Assembly (NCBI RefSeq): GCF_015477775.1
Contig: NZ_JADLQO010000008.1
Location: 248,001 to 312,000 of the forward strand
Origin: Nocardia abscessus
Lineage (GTDB): Bacteria; Actinomycetota; Actinomycetes; Mycobacteriales; Mycobacteriaceae
Direction: 5' to 3'
DNA: 64,000 nucleotides
Part shown: positions 17,135 through 24,307 of the stretch, one piece after another
Layout of the letters: each line of letters opens with the position of its first letter
Numbering within the stretch: the stretch's first letter is position 1
Notes under the pieces: model-generated
The model's database searches: none
What the model was told of the DNA's origin: nothing
The model's input: only the letters and a program-made list of their open reading frames with translations
Translations under genes and position numbers: made by a program

Positions 17135-17812
17135 CTACGAGGTGAAGTCGCTCAGCCCGGTCTGGTAGGCGATCACGACCAGCTGCGCGCGGTCGCGCGC
17201 ACCCAGTTTCACCATCGCGCGGCTGACATGGGTGCGCGCGGTGGCGGGACTGAGGAACAACGCGGCGCCGATCTCGTCATTGCTCATGCCCTGCCCCACC
17301 AATGCCAGCACTTCGCGCTCACGGTCGGTCAGCACCGCGAGCCGGTCTTCGGCGGACTTGGCAGCTCTGCGCTGCGCGGTGAACTGGCTGATGAGGCGGC
17401 GGGTGACCCGAGGCGCGAGCAGCGCCTCACCGGCGGCGACCACCCGGATGGCGTGCAAGAGTTCGGCGGGACCCGCGTCCTTGAGCAGGAATCCGCTCGC
17501 ACCCGCTTGCAGGGCGTCGAAGACGTTCTCGTCGGTGTCGTAGGTCGTCAGGATCAGGACCTTGACCCGTTCCAACCCGTTGGCCTCGGCGATCTGTGCG
17601 GTGGCCCGTATTCCGTCCAGCCGTGGCATGCGGATGTCCATGAGGACGACGTCGGGGCGGCGGGCGCGGGCGAGTTCGACGGCTTCCGCGCCGTTGGTGG
17701 CTTCACCGACCACCGTGATGTCGTCCTCCAGGTCGAGCAGAACCTTGAAGCCGGAGCGGACCAGACGTTCGTCGTCGGCGAGCAGCACCTTGATCGGCGG
17801 TGTGGAGTTCAC
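17135..17812 (-). CDS. NarL/LuxR-type response regulator
   Basis: A 225-residue two-component regulator. The receiver domain (1-125) has the acidic pocket ADDE, phospho-acceptor Asp59 (VVLMDIRMP), LTTYD and LLKD. The C-terminal LuxR helix-turn-helix spans about 160-222 (LTDREREVLALVGQGMSNDEIGAALFLSPATARTHVSRAMVKL). GTG 17812 overlaps the stop of the kinase gene (GTGA). The kinase at 17809 is its evident partner. Likely targets are the two outer operons, whose starts share elements A and B. Confidence 0.9.
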   Translation of the reverse strand: MNSTPPIKVLLADDERLVRSGFKVLLDLEDDITVVGEATNGAEAVELARARRPDVVLMDIRMPRLDGIRATAQIAEANGLERVKVLILTTYDTDENVFDALQAGASGFLLKDAGPAELLHAIRVVAAGEALLAPRVTRRLISQFTAQRRAAKSAEDRLAVLTDREREVLALVGQGMSNDEIGAALFLSPATARTHVSRAMVKLGARDRAQLVVIAYQTGLSDFTS

Positions 17813-19062
17813 AGGTGCGATCCGACCGGGGTGAGGGGAAGGCGGGCACTGACCTCGAACCCGCCGTCGGGACGTGACGTCGCGTCGAGTTCGCCGCCGA
17901 GCAGCTGACAGCGTTCCCGCATTCCGACGATGCCGCGGCCGGTCGTGGGTGAGCTGCCGGTGCGGGGCGGAACGTGAGCGGTGTCGCGGCGGCGGCCCGC
18001 ATCGATCACCCGTATCCGCAAGGCGTCGATGCCGGGTTCGAGCGCCACGGTCACCCGGGTCGGGCCGACGTGGCGGATCACGTTGGTGATCGATTCCTGC
18101 ACGATGCGGTACGCGGCGCTGCCTACCGCGCTCGGGAGCGGTGTCACCGGGGCGGTCTGCTCGAAAGCGATGTCGAGCCCGGCATCGCGGGCCTTGCCGA
18201 CGAGTTCATCGATCTGACCGAGACCGGGGTAGGGCTCGCGCTCGTCGCCATCGCGCAGAACACCGAGAATGGCACGCATCTCGTGCAGGGCCCGCGAACT
18301 GGTCTGCTCGATGGTGCGCAATGCTTCGCGGGCCTGTTCCGGTCGCTTGTCGAGCACGTGTGCGGTGACACCGGCCTGCACGTTGATGATGGCGATGGCG
18401 TGAGCGACGGTGTCGTGGACTTCGCGGGCGATCCGCAGCCGTTCGGCGTCGACTCGCGCCCTGGCTTCTTCGTCGCGGGACCGTTCCGCCAGCTCTGCCC
18501 GCTCTTGCGCATCGGCGGCGATGACCCGGCGGGATCGGACGGACTCGCCGAGCGTCGTGCTGATCACGGACGCGCCGATCCGGAAGAACACCCATCCGAT
18601 TGCCACGATCGGCTCGACATCCGCCGCGGCGATCAACCAGCCGATGGCGAGCACCGTGATGCCGCCACCGGCGATCATCAGCGAGCGCCACCCGTCGCCA
18701 TAGGCGGCGAGGGTGTACAGGGCGACGAAGAGCGCGAGATAGGACAGTCGATCGGGGAAGTCGAAACCGAAATAGATCAGGCTGGCCAGCGCCGTGACCA
18801 GGAATACCGGGACCGGCCACCGGCGGCGCGCGGCGACGGCCACGCCGCTGACGAGCAGCAGGGCGTATCCGATGCCAGAGACCGGCGTCGAGACCGGCTC
18901 GAGCGGCACCGGGATCGCGGCACTCAGAACCTGGATCACGGTGACGAACAGCGCCAGCGCGATATCCGAGAACCAGACGGGCCGAGGTGAGGACCGGGCA
19001 GACAGTTGTCGCGTCACCGCCCGCAGAACCATGCCGTGAGAGTACGGCATCCGCGAGTGCAC
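17809..19062 (-). CDS. Sensor histidine kinase, HisKA_3 type
   Basis: A protein of up to 417 residues. Five or six membrane helices lie in residues 30-170, then a dimerisation domain with phospho-accepting His216 in REVHDTVAHAIAI, and an ATPase domain (SAAYRIVQESITNVIRH, then GRGIVGMRERC). No extracytoplasmic sensor domain is visible, so the signal is probably sensed in the membrane. The start is uncertain: GTG 19062, ATG 19050 or ATG 19032, none with a good ribosome site. It is divergent from the DUF6220/multicopper oxidase operon across element B. Confidence 0.88.
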   Translation of the reverse strand: MHSRMPYSHGMVLRAVTRQLSARSSPRPVWFSDIALALFVTVIQVLSAAIPVPLEPVSTPVSGIGYALLLVSGVAVAARRRWPVPVFLVTALASLIYFGFDFPDRLSYLALFVALYTLAAYGDGWRSLMIAGGGITVLAIGWLIAAADVEPIVAIGWVFFRIGASVISTTLGESVRSRRVIAADAQERAELAERSRDEEARARVDAERLRIAREVHDTVAHAIAIINVQAGVTAHVLDKRPEQAREALRTIEQTSSRALHEMRAILGVLRDGDEREPYPGLGQIDELVGKARDAGLDIAFEQTAPVTPLPSAVGSAAYRIVQESITNVIRHVGPTRVTVALEPGIDALRIRVIDAGRRRDTAHVPPRTGSSPTTGRGIVGMRERCQLLGGELDATSRPDGGFEVSARLPLTPVGSHL

Positions 19063-19089
19063 GCACTTCGCTCCGGGCGCGCGATCGGC

Positions 19090-19200
19090 TACGACGACCG
19101 ACGCAGCCGATCGCGCTGTTCCTACGCGTATTCACGTAGACGGCGACTCCCGTCGCCGGAAGCCGGGCATGCCCGGCCGCCACGACGATCGACGGCATGA
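19090..19200 (+). repeat. Mirror repeat element B (promoter/leader of 19197 operon)
   Basis: The counterpart of element A. On this strand it holds the dyad CTACGCG-tatt-CACGTAG (19123-19140), GGCGACtcccGTCGCC, and the perfect 16-base palindrome GCCGGGCATGCCCGGC just before the start codon at 19197. It also forms the divergent promoter region toward the kinase gene. Confidence 0.7.
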
Positions 19201-19613
19201 AAAGAGCCTTCACCGGCCTGGCGGCCCTGCTGCTGCTCGCCGTCATCGCCCAGTTCTATCTGGCCGCCAGCGGTGCGTTCGACACCGCGCCCGTCGATGA
19301 ATCCTTCCAGCCGCATCGCACGCTCGGATACGGGATCCTCGTCTTCGCGTTCGTGATCACGATCGCCGCCGCCGTCGCCCGGATGCCGCGACGGCTCATC
19401 GGGCTGGCCGGTCTGGTCACCGGGTTGGTGATCGGTCAGTCGGTGATCCGGGAAGTCGCCAGATCGGTCGGTGACGGCTCGAGCGGCGGCCATCTCGTCT
19501 TCGGCCTGCACGCCATCAACGGGCTGGTCATCATCGGCGTGATCGGGATGATCGTGCGGCAGTCGCGGAAGGCAGCGTGGAAACCGGCCGAACCCGTGCG
19601 AACGGCGTCATGA
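19197..19613 (+). CDS. DUF6220-type membrane protein
   Basis: A 138-residue protein with four hydrophobic helices (about 5-28, 45-63, 66-82, 100-120) and the fingerprint AASGAFD ... ESFQPHRTLGYGI ... GLHAINGLVIIG with conserved His residues in the membrane. This matches DUF6220-type proteins of unknown function. Conserved membrane His could bind haem or metal. Its stop overlaps the ATG of the multicopper oxidase gene. The start ATG follows element B directly, without a recognisable ribosome site. Confidence 0.7.
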   Translation: MKRAFTGLAALLLLAVIAQFYLAASGAFDTAPVDESFQPHRTLGYGILVFAFVITIAAAVARMPRRLIGLAGLVTGLVIGQSVIREVARSVGDGSSGGHLVFGLHAINGLVIIGVIGMIVRQSRKAAWKPAEPVRTAS

Positions 19614-21565
19614 CCACAGCCACTTGGATCATCGTGGACCATGCCCTCGCGCTGCTGAGTGTCGTCGCGTGGTTCGCGGCAGGCGGCACCATGGCGCTGC
19701 GGCGCGCCGGGCTCGCCCTGGCTCTCCTGGTCGTGGCGCTGCTGGTGACGTCGGCCAGGGCGGTGCCTGTCGCGGTGCTGGCCGGTCGAGGCTGGTGGTT
19801 CGTCCAAGAGAAGGTGCTCTTCGGGCTGCCGATGCTCGTGGTGGCCGCATCGGTCGCCACGGTGGTCGCTGGATCTCGGCTGCTCGCGCAGGCCAGGGGT
19901 AGCCGATGGCCGCGAACCCACGATGCGGCAGGCGTCGTCGCGCTGCTCACCGCGGCTTATGCCGCGTTGGCGGGTTTCGTGGTGAGCTTCCTCGTCGGAT
20001 ACCCCCTCAGCTTCGGCATCGTGCTGATCACGATTGCCCTGGTGTCGGCGGCCGTGCTGCTGACCGCGCGAGTGCTGGAGACACCGAGCGAAGAACCCGA
20101 TACCGATGACCGGCCTGAGGTTTCGCGCCGCCGCTTCCTCGGCGTTGCCGGTGGTGTGGTCGTGGTCGGGGCGGCCGGTACCGGCGTCGGCCTGTCGGTG
20201 CGGTCCGCCGCGTCGGCGACCGACGGAGGCGGTCCCGGTCCGGCATCGCATGCGGCCGTACCCGTGACCGAACTGCGGGGCGCCGAAACCCCGGCGCCGG
20301 GCGGTGTCCGGCGCGAACACGTACTGGTCGCCCGAAAAGCCACCGTGCGCACTGAGTCCGGACGCGACATCGACGCCTGGACCTTCGACGGCACGGTGCC
20401 CGGCCCGCAGCTCACGGCCACCCAAGGAGATCTGATCGAGGTCAGGCTGATCAACCACGATCTCGGCGACGGAGTGACCCTGCACTGGCACGGCTACGAC
20501 GTGCCGTGCGGGGAGGACGGTGCCGCGGGCCTCACCCAGGATGCCGTGGCACCCGGCGGCGAATTCGTCTACCGGTTCCGCGCCGACCAAGTGGGAACCT
20601 ACTGGTATCACACCCATCACGCGTCGCACATCGGCGTACGCCGGGGGCTCTACGGCGCCCTCGTCGTGAAACCTCGCGCGGAAGACAACACCGAACAACT
20701 GGATCTGACTCTGCTCGTGCACACCTTCGACGGCAAGGCCACCATCGCGGGCGGCGCCGAACGAATCGCACCGCCGGGCACCGCGGTCCGGCTGCGGCTG
20801 ATCAATACCGACTCCGATCCGCACATGTTCGCGCTGGCGGGCACCTCGTTCCGGGTGGCGGCCGTCGACGGCCGCGACCTGGAGCAGCCGGGCGAGATCA
20901 TCCGGACCACGCTGCGGCTGCCCGCGGGCGGGCGTTACGACCTCGTGTTCGTCATGCCGAGCACATCCGTGGCGCTGGCAGTCGACGACCGCGCTGCCAC
21001 CGTGTGGTTGCGGCCCCGGTCCGGCGCCCCCGACGGCGAGCCGTCCACACAGGACATCGCCGGATGGCCCGAACTCGACCTGCTGACGTACGGAACTCCG
21101 GTTCCCGCCGCGTTGCGCACCGACGCCGTCGACCGGCACTTCACCCTGGTTCTCGACCGTGGGCCGGCCATGGTCGACGGTTCACCGGCGTACGCGCACA
21201 CCGTCAACGGCCGTGGACACCCAACGATCCCCGATCAGCTCGTCGCCGAAGGCGACATCGTCCGGTTCACCGTGGTCAACCGCAGCCGTGAGACCCACCC
21301 CTGGCATCTGCACGGCCATCCGGTGCTGATCCTGTCCAGAGACGGAGCGCCGTCGACGGGCAGCCCACTGTGGGTCGATACCTTCGACGTTCGTCCTGGC
21401 CAGGTATGGGAGGTCGCGTTCCGCGCCTCGAATCCGGGCATCTGGATGAATCACTGCCACAACCTGCCTCACGCGCACCAAGGGATGATGCTGCGTCTGC
21501 GCTACGACGGCTTCACCACCCCGTTCAGCGGTATGCACACCGTCGGATCGAGCCACCACCGCTGA
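19610..21565 (+). CDS. Multicopper oxidase with N-terminal membrane domain
   Basis: A 651-residue protein. Residues 1-155 form about five membrane helices; a twin-arginine-like SRRRFLGVAGG precedes another hydrophobic stretch near 170-190; then come the cupredoxin domains. All copper motifs are visible: HWHG near 292, HTHH near 334, HPWHLHGH near 563 and HCH with the following LPHAHQGMM near 615, including the type 1 ligands. It is expected to oxidise metal ions or phenolic compounds outside the membrane. ATG 19610 overlaps the previous stop (ATGA), so it is coupled to the DUF6220 gene. Confidence 0.88.
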   Translation: MTTATWIIVDHALALLSVVAWFAAGGTMALRRAGLALALLVVALLVTSARAVPVAVLAGRGWWFVQEKVLFGLPMLVVAASVATVVAGSRLLAQARGSRWPRTHDAAGVVALLTAAYAALAGFVVSFLVGYPLSFGIVLITIALVSAAVLLTARVLETPSEEPDTDDRPEVSRRRFLGVAGGVVVVGAAGTGVGLSVRSAASATDGGGPGPASHAAVPVTELRGAETPAPGGVRREHVLVARKATVRTESGRDIDAWTFDGTVPGPQLTATQGDLIEVRLINHDLGDGVTLHWHGYDVPCGEDGAAGLTQDAVAPGGEFVYRFRADQVGTYWYHTHHASHIGVRRGLYGALVVKPRAEDNTEQLDLTLLVHTFDGKATIAGGAERIAPPGTAVRLRLINTDSDPHMFALAGTSFRVAAVDGRDLEQPGEIIRTTLRLPAGGRYDLVFVMPSTSVALAVDDRAATVWLRPRSGAPDGEPSTQDIAGWPELDLLTYGTPVPAALRTDAVDRHFTLVLDRGPAMVDGSPAYAHTVNGRGHPTIPDQLVAEGDIVRFTVVNRSRETHPWHLHGHPVLILSRDGAPSTGSPLWVDTFDVRPGQVWEVAFRASNPGIWMNHCHNLPHAHQGMMLRLRYDGFTTPFSGMHTVGSSHHR

Positions 21566-21645
21566 CGACCGCGCGATCGCCGACGAACCTCCTCGGTTTC
21601 ATCGGCTCGCAGAAGCCGACTCGCGGGTGGGTGGCGTCCCGAGAA

Positions 21646-21846
21646 TCACCCTCCGCGGGAGCGGTTACGGAAATCGAGGCAGGCGCGGCCGTCGGCGGGT
21701 GGTTGGGAGGCCGCCATGGCTTCCGTGTATGCGCGCAAGCCCTCGGCCGGCTTGCCCGCCATGTTCTCGAGCTGTTCCGGCCGCAGGTGCTTTCCGAATG
21801 CGGCGGCGTCCAGCAGTTGTCTGCGCGAGCGGCGGCTGCATTGCCG
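21646..21846 (-). pseudogene. Possible C-terminal gene remnant
   Basis: A minus-strand frame without a start codon encodes SRRQLLDAAAFGKHLRPE followed by QLENMAGKPAEGLRAYTEAM, with third-position GC and helix-like composition of a real protein. I cannot name the family. It may be what is left of a gene deleted between the multicopper oxidase and the TetR gene, or chance. The rest of 21566-21895 shows nothing. Confidence 0.2.
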
Positions 21847-21895
21847 GTAGCCGAGACGGGTGACCCGGGAACGTATTGGCGAAAGTGGCTCGCTT

Positions 21896-22498
21896 TCAGT
21901 CGAATTGGGTTTCGATCGTGTGTGCGGCTGCCTCGACGACGGTGCGGATCCGTGTCGCGGGCAGGGCGGAGTCGGGGAAGAAGATCTGGCGGTTGACCAG
22001 TCCGTCGATGACGGTGACGCAGAATTCGGCGGCCGTGGCGTCCACTGGGTGGCCCGCTTCCTCGTACCGGTCGCGGACCAGTTGGACGAAAGCGGCTCGT
22101 GCCGTCTCGAAGTGGCGGTGCAACTCGGGGTTGGTGCGTGCTTCGGCGAGTAGATGATGCCTGGCGAGCACCCGGTACCGGGCATGCGGTCCGGTCATCT
22201 CGAGGACGAAGTTCACGGCGAGGTCGGCGAGGGTCGGTGTCGACGCCGCCGGGGTGTGGAAGTGGCGCGCGGCGACGGCCATGTCCTGCGCGAACAGTTC
22301 GTCGGAAGCCATCTCGAGCAGCCGTTGCCGGGTCGGCGCGTGATAGTTGACCGAGCCGGGTGGCAGCTGTGCGGCCGCGTCGACCGCGCGATGGGTGAGA
22401 CCGCGCGGACCGTGGTCACCGAGCACGCGCAGTGCGGCGGCGGCGATCTCGGCGCGCCGCCGTGCTGAGTCCGTCCGCTGCCGCCTCGGTTGTGTCAT
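21896..22498 (-). CDS. TetR-family regulator
   Basis: A 200-residue repressor. The N-terminal helix-turn-helix is ARRRAEIAAAALRVLGDHGPRGLTHRAVDAAAQLPPGSVNYHAPTRQRLLEM, a TetR domain of the subgroup with NYH in place of YYH. The C-terminal ligand domain is helical and of unknown specificity. ATG 22498 is preferred over a longer GTG start that would run through the operator. It is divergent from the PhlG-like hydrolase gene, and a nearly perfect 30-base dyad in the gap is its likely site. Confidence 0.82.
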   Translation of the reverse strand: MTQPRRQRTDSARRRAEIAAAALRVLGDHGPRGLTHRAVDAAAQLPPGSVNYHAPTRQRLLEMASDELFAQDMAVAARHFHTPAASTPTLADLAVNFVLEMTGPHARYRVLARHHLLAEARTNPELHRHFETARAAFVQLVRDRYEEAGHPVDATAAEFCVTVIDGLVNRQIFFPDSALPATRIRTVVEAAAHTIETQFD

Positions 22499-22540
22499 GT
22501 CACGAAACCTACCGAGCGCGGGTCGCGGCGCGGCGGTCCG

Positions 22541-22570
22541 AGATAGTCTCAACACATGTTGAGACTATCT
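22541..22570. promoter_or_regulatory. 30-base dyad, probable TetR operator
   Basis: Two perfect 14-base arms (AGATAGTCTCAACA and its complement) flank a two-base centre. The dyad covers the ATG at 22556 and the sequence TAGTCT at 22544-22549, which is well placed as a -10 for a leaderless transcript. Binding would block transcription and initiation of the hydrolase gene. Confidence 0.75.
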
Positions 22571-23482
22571 GGCATGCCGCGTCGGCGCGCGCTGGCGATC
22601 GCGGCTGTCGCGACGGGCGCGTTCACCGTCGCGACGACCAGCGCTTTCGCCCGCGCGCAGCATTACGGGGACAACATCCGCTACGCGGGATACTCACCGG
22701 AGGACAAGGCCGAGCCGTACGCGCGATTCATGGCCGAGCGCACGGCGCCGCCGCAACCCGCTGTCACGGCCGCCTGTGCGGGAGCGGCCACGCCCCGCGA
22801 GCGGATCCCCGCCTTCTCGTCCCTGGTGACCGATCTCGCGCCGACGGGATACTCGCCGGTCGAGACCGGGTACGGGCAAACCGACGCGGGGACGGTGTGG
22901 GTCGCGGTACGCACCGAGATGCCGCGCGTGACGGCGGCGATGTGGGACTGGTGGTTCGGCTGGCACATGGTCGAGTCCGCGCGGTACAAGCTGTGGCATC
23001 CGGACGCGCACCTGTACAGCGAAGTGGCCGCCGACCGGCTCGCCCGGCCGATGCCCGACCGGGACAGGTACGTCGGAAACATCTCCTATGTGGACGAGTA
23101 CATCGGCCCGAAGCTGCAGCAACTCGCCATCGCGTTCCATGACCCGAAGGCATACGGGTTCACCGTACCCGACGATCACACTGTGATCCTGGGCCGCGTC
23201 GGCAGCAGCGTGGCGCCGGTGGACCTGGGCTGGCTGGCCCACCAAGTGCGGCCCATCCCCGGAGGCTGCGAGATGCGCAGCCGCTTCTATCTCCGGCTGT
23301 ACGGCATGCACGCACCCGACCCGCTGCGCACCGCACGCGCGATCCAGCGGGGGGCCGCCGCCGATGTGGGAGATCTGCTCCCCGGCATGGACCTCGCCCG
23401 CGACCTGCTGATGCACTGCGGTCAGGAAATGAACCATCTCGCCCAGTTCCTGCCGGAGTTGTACAACGAATTCAAGGAGTGA
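22556..23482 (+). CDS. PhlG/DAPG-hydrolase family protein with export signal
   Basis: A 308-residue protein. Residues 7-32 look like an export signal (MPRRRALAIAAVATGAFTVATTSAFA, Tat-like). The body carries PhlG-family metal-site segments WDWWFGWHMVESARYKLWHPDAH and the C-terminal HCGQEMNHLAQFLPELYNEF. PhlG-type zinc enzymes cut the carbon-carbon bond of acylphloroglucinols such as diacetylphloroglucinol and phloretin. Substrate here is unknown. The start may be ATG 22556 (leaderless, inside the dyad) or ATG 22574 just after it. Control by the divergent TetR is very likely. Confidence 0.75.
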   Translation: MLRLSGMPRRRALAIAAVATGAFTVATTSAFARAQHYGDNIRYAGYSPEDKAEPYARFMAERTAPPQPAVTAACAGAATPRERIPAFSSLVTDLAPTGYSPVETGYGQTDAGTVWVAVRTEMPRVTAAMWDWWFGWHMVESARYKLWHPDAHLYSEVAADRLARPMPDRDRYVGNISYVDEYIGPKLQQLAIAFHDPKAYGFTVPDDHTVILGRVGSSVAPVDLGWLAHQVRPIPGGCEMRSRFYLRLYGMHAPDPLRTARAIQRGAAADVGDLLPGMDLARDLLMHCGQEMNHLAQFLPELYNEFKE

Positions 23483-23822
23483 TCACTGCCGGTCATCCGA
23501 CGCGAGTCGAATCATTCGGAGGTGGGCTGGACGCTCATCGCGGGTGAGTCGGAACGGGAAGGAGCTCTCCCGGTCGGATTCGCGCTGGTACTTCGCGTAG
23601 CGGGGCTGAGCTGTGACCCGGTGGCGCTGGCTTCGGCTCCTCGACCGGTGCTTCTCGATTCTGATCGGTCCGTGGACTCGCATAGCTGCCGCCCCGAAAT
23701 AGCCCATGAGTAGCCGACCGCGAGATTCGCGCGAAGCCGGTGTGTGAAGGGCAAGAGCATGTTGACGGATGAAAGGCGTGCCGGGCAGAATCGGCCGCGT
23801 TGGTACGGGGGGTGGAGGAGTT
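23483..23822. other. 340-base region without a recognised gene
   Basis: Short open frames occur on both strands, but none has a convincing start or composition. It contains the promoter of the SRPBCC gene at 23823. Confidence 0.5.
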
Positions 23823-24281
23823 ATGCGCGTAAAAACCGATATACATTTCGCCGTCGCCGTCGATCCTGCACAGGTCTTCGATGCGCTCGCGGCGATCGAA
23901 TTGCTTCCTGAATGGTCGGTGTATTCGGATGCGCGCGTGGCCTCTCGCGACGAATCCGGCAGGCCGCAGCGGGTCTACGTCACCGCGGACACGTTCCTCG
24001 GCAGGTCCGATCTGCAGGTGCTGGAATACGAGTGGACCGCTGACCGCGTGTCGTGGCAGGTCGTGGACAGTTGCAACGGGCTCGGCGGCGGTGGCTGGTT
24101 CGAGGTGTCGCGGGAGGGTGCGGATACCCAGGTCTGGTACCACACCGAGATGCACTCCTCCCTGTTGCTCCCAGGACTTCTGCTCAAACGCAGTGTTCGA
24201 CGAGAGAGCGAAACCGTCGTGCAGAACTTCATCGAATTCGCCGAGGGATTCAGCGAACCCCCGAATTCTCGCGCGGTATAG
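23823..24281 (+). CDS. SRPBCC (polyketide cyclase/START-like) protein
   Basis: A 152-residue protein with the helix-grip pattern of the SRPBCC superfamily: start VKTDIHFAVAVDPAQVFDALAAIELLPEWS, central strands (DLQVLEYEWTADRVSWQVV), and a long C-terminal helix (RRESETVVQNFIEFAEGF). Members bind hydrophobic ligands or act as cyclases. ATG 23823 has GGAGGAG upstream, which excludes the longer frame from 23769. It is convergent with the protease-nuclease gene. Confidence 0.8.
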   Translation: MRVKTDIHFAVAVDPAQVFDALAAIELLPEWSVYSDARVASRDESGRPQRVYVTADTFLGRSDLQVLEYEWTADRVSWQVVDSCNGLGGGGWFEVSREGADTQVWYHTEMHSSLLLPGLLLKRSVRRESETVVQNFIEFAEGFSEPPNSRAV

Positions 24282-24307
24282 CGATCACGTATCGCACCCG
24301 GTCGGCC

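Noticed and set aside
14475..17168. 897-codon open frame on the plus strand
   Set aside because: It is antisense to the ABC exporter and esterase genes, is Arg/Gln/His-rich and has no domain; a GC-rich shadow.
23522..23713. 63-codon plus-strand frame
   Set aside because: No ribosome site; a hydrophobic run by chance in GC-rich DNA, and the other strand is equally open.
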